A stretch of DNA of 64,000 bases from Rhizobacter sp. OV335 (lineage in GTDB: Bacteria > Pseudomonadota > Gammaproteobacteria > Burkholderiales > Burkholderiaceae_C): positions 1 to 64,000 of the forward strand of contig NZ_FRCQ01000014.1 of the NCBI RefSeq assembly GCF_900142965.1, given 5' to 3'. This document shows positions 55,239-63,618 of the stretch, one piece after another (positions within the stretch are counted from its first letter, which is position 1; each line of letters begins with the position of its first letter). Below the pieces are notes generated by a model that made no database searches, was not told where the DNA came from, and saw only the letters and a list, made by a program, of their open reading frames with translations. Position numbers and translations under genes: made by a program.

Positions 55239-56417
55239 ATGACGACGAACACGACGATCCGCCCGTTCCGCATCGACATCGCGCAAGCGCAGGTCCTCGA
55301 CCTGCAGCGCCGCCTCGCGGCCACGCGCTGGCCGCAACCGGTGGACCCGGGCTTCGGCCATGGCCAGTCGCTGGCGCTGATGCGCGAGCTGGCCGCGTAC
55401 TGGGCCGACGGATTCGACTGGCGCGCCCAGGAGGCGCGGTTGAACCGCCATCCCCAGTTCATCACCGAGATCGACGGCCAGACCCTCCATTTCATCCACG
55501 TGAAGTCGAAGGAGCCCAACGCCTTCCCGTTGATCCTGACGCACGGCTGGCCCAGTTCCCCGGCCGAGTACCTGGACCTGATCGGCCCGCTCACCGACCC
55601 GCGCAGCCACGGCCTCGATGCCTCGATCGCGTTCGACCTGGTGATCCCGTCGGTGCCGGGCATGGGGCTGTCGTCACCGCTGGCCGCCACCGGCTGGGAC
55701 GCGGCCCGCACCGCGGCGGCCTGGCACACGCTGATGGGGCGGCTGGGCTACACCCGCTATGGCGCGCAAGGCGGCGACGTGGGCGCGCTGATCGGGCGTG
55801 AGCTGGGCATCCTCGCGCCCGAGGGCCTGGCCGGCGTCCACCTGCAGCAGGTCTTCGCCTTCCCCAATGGCAGCCCCGGCGAGATGGAAGGACTGTCCGC
55901 GTTCGAGATGGAAGGGTTCAAGGGCCTGGACCACTTCCGCAAGTACGCGGGCTATGTCGACATCCAGTCCAAGCGCCCCGGCACGCTGGCCTACGGGCTG
56001 GTCGATTCGCCGGCCGCGCTGCTGTCATGGAATGCCGAGCTGTTCTTCGGCTTCGAAGGCGAGCGCATCGCCGAGGTCGACCGCGATCGCTTCCTGACGC
56101 ACGTGTCGCTGTACTGGTTCACCGCCACCGGCGGCCAGGCCGCGGAGTTCTACCTGGCCAACGCCGCCAGCGGTGCCGGCTACCGTGAACTGCCCAACCC
56201 CACGCCGACCGCCGTGGCCGTGTTCCCGAACGACTTCCGCTCGGTCCGCCGCTTCGTGGCCCGCTCCCACACCCGGCTGCTACAGTGGACCGAGATGCCG
56301 CGCGGTGGCCACTTCGCCAGCGAAACCGATCCCGACCTCGTCGTCGACGACCTGCGCCGCTTCTTCGTCGGACTGCAGGCCCAACAGGATGCCCTCCACG
56401 GAAGGACTGATCACTGA
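55239..56417 (+). CDS. epoxide hydrolase family protein (EHN + alpha/beta hydrolase)
   Basis: 392 aa from the second of two adjacent ATGs (55236, 55239), since AGGAG at 55229-55233 is better spaced for it. An EHN domain (about 8-115) leads into an alpha/beta hydrolase with oxyanion motif H-G-W-P (102-105), nucleophile Asp180 in Q-G-G-D-V-G, and His358 in G-G-H-F-A. This is the microsomal-epoxide-hydrolase-like layout. It lacks a signal peptide. It is divergent from the peptide operon (162 bp) and overlaps the following AraC gene by 29 bases. Its substrate is not apparent. Confidence 0.9.
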   Translation: MTTNTTIRPFRIDIAQAQVLDLQRRLAATRWPQPVDPGFGHGQSLALMRELAAYWADGFDWRAQEARLNRHPQFITEIDGQTLHFIHVKSKEPNAFPLILTHGWPSSPAEYLDLIGPLTDPRSHGLDASIAFDLVIPSVPGMGLSSPLAATGWDAARTAAAWHTLMGRLGYTRYGAQGGDVGALIGRELGILAPEGLAGVHLQQVFAFPNGSPGEMEGLSAFEMEGFKGLDHFRKYAGYVDIQSKRPGTLAYGLVDSPAALLSWNAELFFGFEGERIAEVDRDRFLTHVSLYWFTATGGQAAEFYLANAASGAGYRELPNPTPTAVAVFPNDFRSVRRFVARSHTRLLQWTEMPRGGHFASETDPDLVVDDLRRFFVGLQAQQDALHGRTDH

Positions 56418-57090
56418 AGAAGAGCGCGCGGCGGACTCGCCCCTGGTGGCGAAGGTCCGCCGTGCCCGCTACGCCGGCGACGTGCGCGAGATGGCGCTGC
56501 CCGACGGCTCCTGGGACCTGCTGTTCTTGCGCCGCGGCGGCGGCCCGCTGATGGTCATCCAGACCGGGCAGATCGCAGCACCCCTCGCCGTGGACAGCCG
56601 CGCCGGCGACGAGATGCTGACGATCGCCTTCAAGCCCGAGGTCTACATGCCCCGCCTGCCGGGGCGATTGACGTTCAACCAGGGCGTGCCGTGCCCGGTG
56701 GAGGCGGATCGCAGTGTCTGGATCGGCCCCGATCGCTTCGAGGTGCCCCGCTTCGACAACGTCGAGGCGTTCGTGTCCGCGCTGGCGCGCAAGGGCCTGC
56801 TGGAGCGCGACCCGGTGGTCTCGCGCGCGCTGCAGGGCGCGCGCCAGCGGCTCGACGAGCGCAGCATCCAGCGCCACTTCGCAGAGGTCACCGGCCTCGG
56901 CCTGAAGGCCTTCCAGCAGATCGCCCGCGCCCACGAGGCCGCGCGGCTGCTGCGCCTGGGGCAGGCGCCGTCGCAAGTGGCCGCCGAGCTCGAATTCACC
57001 GACCAGGCCCACCTGACGCATTCGCTGAAGCGATTCCTCGGGCAGACACCGCGGCAGATCGCCGGGCATCCCGGCGCCGCGCAGGGCTGA
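56389..57090 (+). CDS. AraC-type regulator overlapping the epoxide hydrolase gene
   Basis: 233 aa from the ATG at 56389, inside the end of the epoxide hydrolase gene. The N-terminal part (about 25-110) resembles the DUF6597-type sensor often seen in short AraC proteins (G-S-W-D-L-L-F-L-R-R, then F-K-P-E-V-Y). The C-terminal helix-turn-helix pair has R-S-I-Q-R-H-F-A-E-V-T-G and E-F-T-D-Q-A-H-L-T-H-S-L-K-R-F-L-G-Q-T-P. The overlap means the regulator is made together with the hydrolase, suggesting autoregulation of this pair. Confidence 0.88.
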   Translation: MPSTEGLITEEERAADSPLVAKVRRARYAGDVREMALPDGSWDLLFLRRGGGPLMVIQTGQIAAPLAVDSRAGDEMLTIAFKPEVYMPRLPGRLTFNQGVPCPVEADRSVWIGPDRFEVPRFDNVEAFVSALARKGLLERDPVVSRALQGARQRLDERSIQRHFAEVTGLGLKAFQQIARAHEAARLLRLGQAPSQVAAELEFTDQAHLTHSLKRFLGQTPRQIAGHPGAAQG

Positions 57091-57100
57091 GCTGCTGCGG

Positions 57101-58252
57101 TCAGGCTGCCCGGATGAGCGCCTGGGCTTCTTCCATCATCTCCCGCACGATCTCGCCCGCCGGCTGCACTCGCTTGATGAACTTCACGCTCTCCGAGCCG
57201 GCCGGCAGCCCCATCTCCTCGAAGTCGCCGGTCGTCTCAGGCGTCGGCACGATGGCGCTGAACTTGGGCATGCTGTAGTTCTGCTTCAGCGTCAACGGGA
57301 ACAGCAGCGTGCTGCCGATGACGGCCGGCGGCGGCGGCGGGTTCGGCACCTGCCCTTCCCGGCCTGCCCATTCGTCGACGACCCGGTTGCGCAGCACGCG
57401 GTACGGCCGCCCGGGGTACTCCGGCCCGAACAGCGTGGTGGTGACCGTGGCGTGCCCGCGGGCCTCGACGATGCGGCGCTTGTACTCCGGATGCGCATGG
57501 GCCTCGCTCGACGCGACCAGCCGCGTGCCCACCCAGACGCCATCGGCCCCGTGGGACAAGGCGTCGACCACGCCCTGGCCATCGGCAATGCCGCCCGAGG
57601 CCAGCACCATCAACGGCCGCACCGCGTGGACCACCTGCTGCAGCAGCTTGAGCGTGCGCGTGCCGCTCTTGTTGTGTCCGCCCGCCTGCGAGCCCTGGGC
57701 GATCACCGCATCCATCCCGACGGCCGCTGCCTCCAGCGCCTGCGGCACCGAGGCCACCTGCATCCACACCCGGGCGCCCGCCGCATGCAGCCGGTCGACC
57801 CAGGCCCGCGGCGGCACGTTCATGTGGAACACCACCAGGCGCACCCGCTCGGCGATGCAGACATCGATGTGCGCATCCGTCACCAGCGGTCCGAACGCCG
57901 AGTCGTCGAAGATGAAATCCACGCCGAAGGGCCGCGCCGTCATGGCCTTGATCGACTGGATCAGCGCCTGCGTGCCGGGCGGCGGCTCGATGCCGTTGCC
58001 CAGCACGCCGATGCCGCCGGCGTTCGACACCGCCGCCACCAGCGACGGCAGCGCGACGAAGCCCATGCCGGCACCGACGAAAGGATGGCGCACGCCGTAG
58101 CCGCGCGTGAGCCGGGTGTCCAGGCTGGGCGGGTGGTGGCCACCGGGGGCCAGCTCGTCCTCGGCGCGGGCCGGCCCGGCCGCCAACGCCGATCCGCCCA
58201 GGCCGGACAACAGCAGCAGGCGCCGGCGCTGCGACGCGATGTCATTGCTCAT
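57101..58252 (-). CDS. nitronate monooxygenase-like FMN enzyme with a Tat-like signal
   Basis: 383 aa. The NMO family TIM barrel shows A-L-P-S-L-V-A-A-V-S-N-A-G-G-I-G, the catalytic region A-Q-G-S-Q-A-G-G-H with His193, and phosphate-binding G-G-I-A-D-G (220-225). Class I nitronate monooxygenases oxidise propionate 3-nitronate and similar nitronates. What is odd is the N-terminus: S-Q-R-R-R-L-L-L-L-S-G-L-G-G-S-A-L-A-A-G then ARA, a twin-arginine-type export signal on an enzyme that is normally cytoplasmic. It lies downstream of, and on the same strand as, an XRE-cupin regulator gene (82-bp gap). Confidence 0.87.
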   Translation of the reverse strand: MSNDIASQRRRLLLLSGLGGSALAAGPARAEDELAPGGHHPPSLDTRLTRGYGVRHPFVGAGMGFVALPSLVAAVSNAGGIGVLGNGIEPPPGTQALIQSIKAMTARPFGVDFIFDDSAFGPLVTDAHIDVCIAERVRLVVFHMNVPPRAWVDRLHAAGARVWMQVASVPQALEAAAVGMDAVIAQGSQAGGHNKSGTRTLKLLQQVVHAVRPLMVLASGGIADGQGVVDALSHGADGVWVGTRLVASSEAHAHPEYKRRIVEARGHATVTTTLFGPEYPGRPYRVLRNRVVDEWAGREGQVPNPPPPPAVIGSTLLFPLTLKQNYSMPKFSAIVPTPETTGDFEEMGLPAGSESVKFIKRVQPAGEIVREMMEEAQALIRAA

Positions 58253-58334
58253 GTGGCTCTCCCTTGAAGCGCCTCATTCTGCTCACGCTGCGGGGCGGCG
58301 CCATCCACATGAATGACGATGAGCCCGGCGCCCC

Positions 58335-58961
58335 TCACTCCGTCATCACCACGACGACGCGCGCGTCCGCCTTGCCGGTGGACAGGTACACGTGGCCGAC
58401 GCCGCTGTCGAAATACGCCGACTCCTGGCGCGCGAGGTCGACCACCTCGCCGGTCTCGAAGTGGATGCGCACGCGGCCCGACAGCACCATCACGAACTCC
58501 TGCCCCGGATGGCGGATGTAGCCGGGGAACTGCGCCATCTGTCGCGCGACGACGATGCCGTGCAGCGGTGTCATGCGCTTGGCCGGGAACCCGGTGGCGA
58601 GCATGCGGTAGTCGTAGTTCTCGGCGTCGTAGCGGGGTGCGGCGTCCAGGGTGGTGCGCACGACCACCGGCCGGCGGCCCGCGGCCGGCGCCGCTTCGGC
58701 GAGCGGGTCGAACAGCGAGGCGATGTCCACGTCGAGCGCGCGCGCGACCGCTGCGAACTTCTCGTAGCTCACCGAGATCTGCCCGAGCTCGATCTTCGAC
58801 AAGGTCGACAGCGCGACGCCCGAACGGGCGGACAGCGCTCCCAGCGTCAGCCCGTGCCGCTTGCGGATGGCGCGCAGGCGCTCGCCGACGCGCTCGCGGT
58901 CGGGCAAGGCGGCCGCTGTCGTGCGGGCGGGCGGGCGACTCGTCGTTCGAAGCTTGGGCAT
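58335..58961 (-). CDS. XRE-family regulator with C-terminal cupin (PuuR/SutR-like)
   Basis: 208 aa from the ATG at 58961. The helix-turn-helix (about 25-80) has R-L-R-A-I-R-K-R-H-G-L-T-L-G-A-L-S-A-R-S-G and S-T-L-S-K-I-E-L-G-Q. The cupin (about 125-205) has H-P-G-Q-E-F-V-M-V-L-S-G-R-V and S-A-Y-F-D-S-G-V-G-H. Such proteins control amine, amino-acid or sulphur use. Two abutting palindromes lie in the 52-bp gap to the divergent FAD-oxidase gene, so it probably represses both directions. Confidence 0.92.
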   Translation of the reverse strand: MPKLRTTSRPPARTTAAALPDRERVGERLRAIRKRHGLTLGALSARSGVALSTLSKIELGQISVSYEKFAAVARALDVDIASLFDPLAEAAPAAGRRPVVVRTTLDAAPRYDAENYDYRMLATGFPAKRMTPLHGIVVARQMAQFPGYIRHPGQEFVMVLSGRVRIHFETGEVVDLARQESAYFDSGVGHVYLSTGKADARVVVVMTE

Positions 58962-58990
58962 CGTTTCTGTCGAAGGGGTTGCGGGCACGA

Positions 58991-59022
58991 TTCTCGCATG
59001 TGAGAATTCTCGTATGAGAGAA
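58991..59022. promoter_or_regulatory. two abutting 16-bp palindromes, the second containing a start codon
   Basis: TTCTC-N6-GAGAA occurs at 58991-59006 and again, with no gap, at 59007-59022; both have a spacer resembling GYATGW. The ATG of the FAD-oxidase gene (59014-59016) lies inside the second copy. Sixteen-base-pair dyads of this size fit an XRE-type dimer, and the adjacent XRE-cupin gene is the obvious source. There is no Shine-Dalgarno sequence before the ATG because the operator occupies that space. Confidence 0.75.
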
Positions 59023-60141
59023 TTTGATGTCGCCATCGTCGGCGCCGGCATCGCCGGTGCGTCGCTTGCCTGGCAGTTGGCCGGTGAGCGCAGCGTGCTG
59101 CTGCTGGAGCGCGAAACCCAGCCCGGCTACCACGCCACCGGCCGTTCGGCGGCCATGTTCATGGAGAGCTACGGCCCGCCAGCCGTGCGCGCGCTGACGC
59201 GGGCCAGCCGGGCGTTCTACGAGACGCCACCGCACGGTTTCACCCAGGCTGCGCTGCTCGCGCCGCGCGGCGTGCTCTACCTCGCCACGCACGGCCAGGA
59301 GGCCCTGCTCGAAGCCATGCAGCGCACGCTGGCGGCCAGCGGCAGCGTGCTCGATCGGGTGGACGCCGATGCGGCGCTGGCCCGCGTCGGCTGCCTGCGG
59401 CCCGACGTGGTGCACGGCGCGCTCTACGAGCCTGGTGCGCAGGACATCGACGTGAACGCACTGCACCAGGGCTTCCTGCGCGGCATGCGCGCCCGCGGCG
59501 GCGAGCTCCGCACCGGCGCGGACGTCATCGCCGCGCAGCGCAGCAACGACCGCTGGACGCTGCGCCTGGCCGACGGCGAGGCCGTGCAGGCGCGGACCGT
59601 GGTCGACGCCGCCGGCGCCTGGGCCGACGACGTGGCGGCCGTGTTCGGTGCGGCGCCGATCGGCCTGGTGCCGCACCGGCGCAGTGCCTTCACGTTCAAG
59701 GCGCCCGAAGGATCGGACGTGTCGGACTGGCCGGCGGTGGTCGGTGTCGACGAAAGCTACTACTTCAAGCCCGACGCCGGCCGGCTGCTCGGCTCGCCCG
59801 CGAATGCCGACCCGACCGTGCCGCACGACGTGGTGCCCGAGGAGCTCGACATCGCGCTGGGCATCCACCAGATCGAGGCCGTCACCACGCTCACGATCCG
59901 CCGGCCCGCCAGCACCTGGGCCGGCCTGCGCTCGTTCGTGCGCGACGGCGAGCCGGTGATCGGCTGGGATGAACACTGCCCCGGATTCTTCTGGCTCGCC
60001 GGCCAGGGCGGCTACGGCATCCAGAGCGCGGCCGGCGCCGCGGCGCTGGCCGCCACGCTGCTGCGCGGTGCCGCCCTGCCGCCCGACCTGGTGCAACAGG
60101 GCGTCGACGTGCGCGCGCTGGCGCCGCAACGCTTGCGCTGA
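59014..60141 (+). CDS. FAD-dependent oxidoreductase (DAO family, glycine/D-amino-acid oxidase-like)
   Basis: 375 aa. The dinucleotide motif V-G-A-G-I-A-G (9-15) opens the protein, then L-L-E-R-E, and the FAD-binding C-terminus shows W-A-G-L-R-S-F and W-L-A-G-Q-G-G-Y-G-I-Q. This is the D-amino-acid oxidase/dehydrogenase superfamily, acting on an amine or amino acid in the cytoplasm. The start codon is inside an operator palindrome and has no ribosome-binding site, so translation may begin on a leaderless or very short-leader message. Bug receptor and amidase genes follow. Confidence 0.9.
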   Translation: MREFDVAIVGAGIAGASLAWQLAGERSVLLLERETQPGYHATGRSAAMFMESYGPPAVRALTRASRAFYETPPHGFTQAALLAPRGVLYLATHGQEALLEAMQRTLAASGSVLDRVDADAALARVGCLRPDVVHGALYEPGAQDIDVNALHQGFLRGMRARGGELRTGADVIAAQRSNDRWTLRLADGEAVQARTVVDAAGAWADDVAAVFGAAPIGLVPHRRSAFTFKAPEGSDVSDWPAVVGVDESYYFKPDAGRLLGSPANADPTVPHDVVPEELDIALGIHQIEAVTTLTIRRPASTWAGLRSFVRDGEPVIGWDEHCPGFFWLAGQGGYGIQSAAGAAALAATLLRGAALPPDLVQQGVDVRALAPQRLR

Positions 60142-60163
60142 CATTTTTTCGAAAGGACCGTCC

Positions 60164-61144
60164 ATGTCGAGAACCACCACCCGCCTCGCCCCGCTGTTCT
60201 GCGTCTTGCTCGGCGCGCTGGCATGCAGCCCGGCGCTGGCGGCCGGCTTTCCCGAGAAGCCGGTGACGCTGGTCGTGCCCTTCCCGCCCGGTGGCGCGAC
60301 CGACACCATGGCCCGCATCATCGCGAAGGGCATGGGACAGCGGCTCGCCCAGCCCGTCATCGTCGACAACAAGGCCGGCGCCGGCACCACGATCGGCGCG
60401 GGCGCGGTGGCACAGGCGGCACCCGACGGCCACACGCTGCTGATCAGCTCCAACACCACCTTCACCGTCAACCCGGCGCTGAAGGCGAAGCTGCCGTACG
60501 ACGCCCAGAAGAGCTTCGAATCGATCGGCCTGATCGGCACCTCGCCGCTGGTGCTGCTGGCCAACCCGTCGCTGCCGGCCAACAGCGTGAAGGAGCTGGT
60601 CGCGCTCGCCAAGGCGCAGCCCGGCAAGCTGGCCTATGCATCGTTCGGCAACGGCACCACCGCGCACCTGGCCGGCGAGATGTTCAAGCTGGTGGCGGGC
60701 GTCGACATCCTGCACGTGCCGTACAAGGGCAGCTCGCCGGCGATGACGGACCTGATCGGCGGCCAGGTGGCCCTGAGCTTCGACACCAACGTCGCCGCCC
60801 TGCCGATGCTGCGGGCCGGCCATGTGAAGGCGCTGGCCGTCACGTCGGCGCGGCGTTCGCCCTCCCTGCCCCGGGTGCCGACCATCGCCGAGGCCGGCTA
60901 CCCCGGGTTCGAGATGCTGCCGTGGATCACCATCGTCGCGCCGCGCGGGCTGCCGCCTGCCGTGCAGAAGACGCTGGGCAAGGCGCTCGCCGACACGCTG
61001 GCCGATGCCGCCGTCCGCGCCGATCTCGAGAAGGCCGGCGTCGACGTGTCGTACGAGCCGGGCTCGTTCTACGATGCGCGCGTGGCGAAGGAGCTGCCGC
61101 TGCTGCGGGCCTACGTCCACAAGGCCAACATTCCGCTGGAGTGA
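60164..61144 (+). CDS. Bug-type tripartite tricarboxylate receptor (TctC family)
   Basis: 326 aa; AAGGA lies before the ATG and a Sec signal peptide ends PALAAG. Typical segments: V-T-L-V-V-P-F-P-P-G-G-A-T-D-T-M-A-R, K-A-G-A-G-T-T-I-G, Y-A-S-F-G-N-G-T-T-A-H-L and V-P-Y-K-G. It sits between the FAD oxidase and amidase genes, so its ligand is probably an amide or amine-containing compound used by those enzymes. No membrane partner genes are here. Confidence 0.93.
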   Translation: MSRTTTRLAPLFCVLLGALACSPALAAGFPEKPVTLVVPFPPGGATDTMARIIAKGMGQRLAQPVIVDNKAGAGTTIGAGAVAQAAPDGHTLLISSNTTFTVNPALKAKLPYDAQKSFESIGLIGTSPLVLLANPSLPANSVKELVALAKAQPGKLAYASFGNGTTAHLAGEMFKLVAGVDILHVPYKGSSPAMTDLIGGQVALSFDTNVAALPMLRAGHVKALAVTSARRSPSLPRVPTIAEAGYPGFEMLPWITIVAPRGLPPAVQKTLGKALADTLADAAVRADLEKAGVDVSYEPGSFYDARVAKELPLLRAYVHKANIPLE

Positions 61145-61149
61145 GCCCC

Positions 61150-62673
61150 ATGAGCCACGACCCCACGCTGCCGGAGCGTTCCGCCGTCGAGCTGCGCCGC
61201 CTGATCGGCAGCCGGCAGCTCTCGCCGGTCGAGCTGATGGACGCCTGCATCGCGCGCATCGAAGCCTTCAACCCCGCCGTCAACGCGATCGCCGCCACCG
61301 ACTTCGAACGCGCCCGCGCGAGCGCCCGCCAGGCCGAGGCCGACGTGATGCGCGGCGCGCCGCTGGGCCTGCTGCACGGCCTGCCGCTCGGTGTGAAGGA
61401 CCTGCTGGACACCGCGGGGCTGCTCACCACCCACGGCAACGTCGGCCGGCGTGCCAACGTGCCGGTGCACGACAACGGGCTCGTCGCGCGGCTGCGCGCG
61501 GCCGGTGCGATCGTCACCGCCAAGACCAACGTGCCCGACATGGGCGCCGGCGCCAACACCCGCAATCCGGTGTGGGGCGCGACCGGCAACCCCTTCGACC
61601 CCGCGCTGAACGCCGGCGGCTCGTCAGGCGGCTCGGCGGCCGCGCTGGCGGTCGACATGCTGCCGATCGCGACCGGCTCCGACACCGGCGGCTCGCTGCG
61701 CATCCCGGCGGCCCTGTGCGGCGTGGTCGGCTTGCGGCCCTCGCCCGGCCTGGTCGCCAACGATGCGCGGCCGCTCGGCTGGTCGGTCCTCTCGGTGCTG
61801 GGGCCGATGGGGCGCGACGTCGGCGACACGGCGCTGCAGCTGGCCGCCGCGGTCGGCTTCGACCCACGCGACCCGCTGTCGCATGCGGCGCACGGCGCGT
61901 CGTTCTGGCCGCTCACCGGGGTGGACCTGGCCGGGCTTCGTGTCGGCACGACCGAAGACTTCGGCCTGTGCATCGTCGACCCGGAGATCCGGCGCGTGTT
62001 TCGCACGCGCGTCGAAGCGATCCGGCCGTGGGTGGCCTGCTGCGAGCCCGTCGACCTCGAGCTGGGCGACGCCGACCGGGCGTTCGACACGCTGCGCGCC
62101 GAGAGCTTCGTCGCCGCATTCGCCGACACCTTCCGCACCGCCCCCGAGACGCTCGGACCCAATGTGCGCGCCAATGTCGAGATGGCGGCGTCGATCACGC
62201 TCGCCGACCGCGCCTGGGCGCATCTCGAGCAGACGCGCATCGCGCGGCGCTTTGCGCACGCCTTCGAGCGCTACGACCTGATCATCGCGCCGACCACGCC
62301 GGTCACGCCGTTCCCGTGGACCGAGCTGTATGCCCGGAACATCGACGGCCAGGCGATGCGCAACTACTACCACTGGCTCGGGCTGACCTATGTGGTCACG
62401 CTGGCGACGAACCCGGCGCTGTCGCTTCCGTGCGGGCGCGACGAACATGGCATGCCGTTCGGGCTGCAGGTGATCGGGCGGCTGCGCGGGGATGCCGCTC
62501 TGCTCGCGGCCGCGCAAGCGCTCGAGCACTGCTTCGAGACGATACCTGCGCTGCGCCGGCCGCGGCCCGACCTGGACGCGCTGCGCGCGCCGCGGCCGGA
62601 GCTGAAGAGCATCGTGACGCATCCGCCCGAGGCATCCGGCGACACGGCAGGCGGCGCGCCGACCGCGGTCTGA
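61150..62673 (+). CDS. amidase signature family enzyme
   Basis: 507 aa. The Ser-cisSer-Lys triad is in place: Lys83 (G-V-K-D), Ser158 (A-G-G-S-S-G-G-S) and Ser182 (D-T-G-G-S-L-R). The spacings 75 and 24 match the family. It hydrolyses an amide bond; the substrate is not evident, and GatA is unlikely because no GatB/GatC genes are near. It starts five bases after the Bug receptor stop, so the two belong to one operon with the FAD oxidase. Confidence 0.93.
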   Translation: MSHDPTLPERSAVELRRLIGSRQLSPVELMDACIARIEAFNPAVNAIAATDFERARASARQAEADVMRGAPLGLLHGLPLGVKDLLDTAGLLTTHGNVGRRANVPVHDNGLVARLRAAGAIVTAKTNVPDMGAGANTRNPVWGATGNPFDPALNAGGSSGGSAAALAVDMLPIATGSDTGGSLRIPAALCGVVGLRPSPGLVANDARPLGWSVLSVLGPMGRDVGDTALQLAAAVGFDPRDPLSHAAHGASFWPLTGVDLAGLRVGTTEDFGLCIVDPEIRRVFRTRVEAIRPWVACCEPVDLELGDADRAFDTLRAESFVAAFADTFRTAPETLGPNVRANVEMAASITLADRAWAHLEQTRIARRFAHAFERYDLIIAPTTPVTPFPWTELYARNIDGQAMRNYYHWLGLTYVVTLATNPALSLPCGRDEHGMPFGLQVIGRLRGDAALLAAAQALEHCFETIPALRRPRPDLDALRAPRPELKSIVTHPPEASGDTAGGAPTAV

Positions 62674-62712
62674 CCGGCCGCAAGGCGCCCCCGGCGTTTC
62701 AACCGCGTCACG

Positions 62713-63147
62713 TCACGACGAAGCGCTGCCCTGGGCGACCGGCATCCGCTCGAACGCCTGCAACGCCGGATCGACGGTATCCCACGCCAGTCCACGCACC
62801 TTGTACGTGAGCACCTGGGGATCGAAGCGTGACGGCTCGTCCAGGCTGCCCGCCGGCACCGCGATCAGCTCGGGCATCGCGGCGAAGCGCAGGAACACCG
62901 GCGTTCCGCAGCGTGGGCAGAAGGCGTGCACCTTCACGTTGCCGCTGTCGCCGGCGACTTCCCAGTGCGTCGCCTCGCCGGTGATCGCCATCTCGGCCCG
63001 GGCGGCAAAGGTCAGCCAGGAGCCGTGCCCGGTGCCGCTGCGCCGCTGGCAGTCGCGGCACTGGCAGTGGTTCTGGAAGATGGGTTGGTGCGGTGTGGCA
63101 TAGCGGATCGCGCCGCACGCGCATCCGCCGGTGTAGGGCGTCGTCAT
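62713..63147 (-). CDS. GFA family protein
   Basis: 144 aa from the ATG at 63147. The zinc cysteines lie at 9, 11, 28, 30, 33, 77 and 80, the same numbers as in the GFA protein at 31389-31802, though the rest of the sequence differs (C-Q-C-R-D-C-Q-R-R-S-G, F-C-P-R-C-G-T-P). Function within the family is unproven. It starts four bases after the SRPBCC stop and probably belongs to the ArsR operon. Confidence 0.9.
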   Translation of the reverse strand: MTTPYTGGCACGAIRYATPHQPIFQNHCQCRDCQRRSGTGHGSWLTFAARAEMAITGEATHWEVAGDSGNVKVHAFCPRCGTPVFLRFAAMPELIAVPAGSLDEPSRFDPQVLTYKVRGLAWDTVDPALQAFERMPVAQGSASS

Positions 63148-63151
63148 GGCT

Positions 63152-63616
63152 TCACGCCGCCTTGGGCTTGGCGAAGACATCGATGCCCTGCCCCGTCTCG
63201 AGCAGCGACTTCAGGCTCGACAGAACGATCGGCCAGCCTTGCTGGATGCCCTTGGCCATGCCGCTGCCGGCCTCGAGTTCATCGTGGGTGACGGTCAGCC
63301 GCACCATCCCGTCGTACGGCGCGATGTCGAAGCTCACGCGGCTGTAGCTGCCCGGATCGTCCGCCTGCGAGGCGTTCGCCCAGGTGATGACCAGGCGCGT
63401 CGGCGACGACACCTCGATCACCTTGCCGACCAGTTGCAGCGTGCGCTGCTCGTCGGCGCGAATGTGCTGCCAGTCCGATCCGGGCTGCCAGTCGGACACG
63501 TTCTCGTGGCCCCAGTAGCGCCGCGCGATCTCCGGTTTCGTGATCGCCTCGAACACCTTCTCCGGCGTCGAGCGGATGTAGGTCACGTAGACGCAACTGG
63601 TTTTTTCTTTGCTCAT
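63152..63616 (-). CDS. SRPBCC (AHSA1-type) ligand-binding protein
   Basis: 154 aa. The activator of Hsp90 ATPase 1-like fold is seen in Y-I-R-S-T-P-E-K-V-F-E-A-I-T-K-P-E, R-R-Y-W-G, D-W-Q-P-G-S-D-W and L-T-V-T-H-D-E-L. These START-like proteins often follow an ArsR gene, as here (two-base gap), and are thought to bind a hydrophobic ligand. The ligand and role are unknown. Confidence 0.92.
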   Translation of the reverse strand: MSKEKTSCVYVTYIRSTPEKVFEAITKPEIARRYWGHENVSDWQPGSDWQHIRADEQRTLQLVGKVIEVSSPTRLVITWANASQADDPGSYSRVSFDIAPYDGMVRLTVTHDELEAGSGMAKGIQQGWPIVLSSLKSLLETGQGIDVFAKPKAA

Positions 63617-63618
63617 CG

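Noticed and set aside
60125-60149. CGCAA-CGC-TTGCG stem followed by a T6 run after the FAD oxidase gene
   Set aside because: The stem is only 5 bp, lies mostly inside the coding sequence, and is six bases from the T-run. The next gene is only 22 bp on and functionally linked, so a terminator is unlikely.
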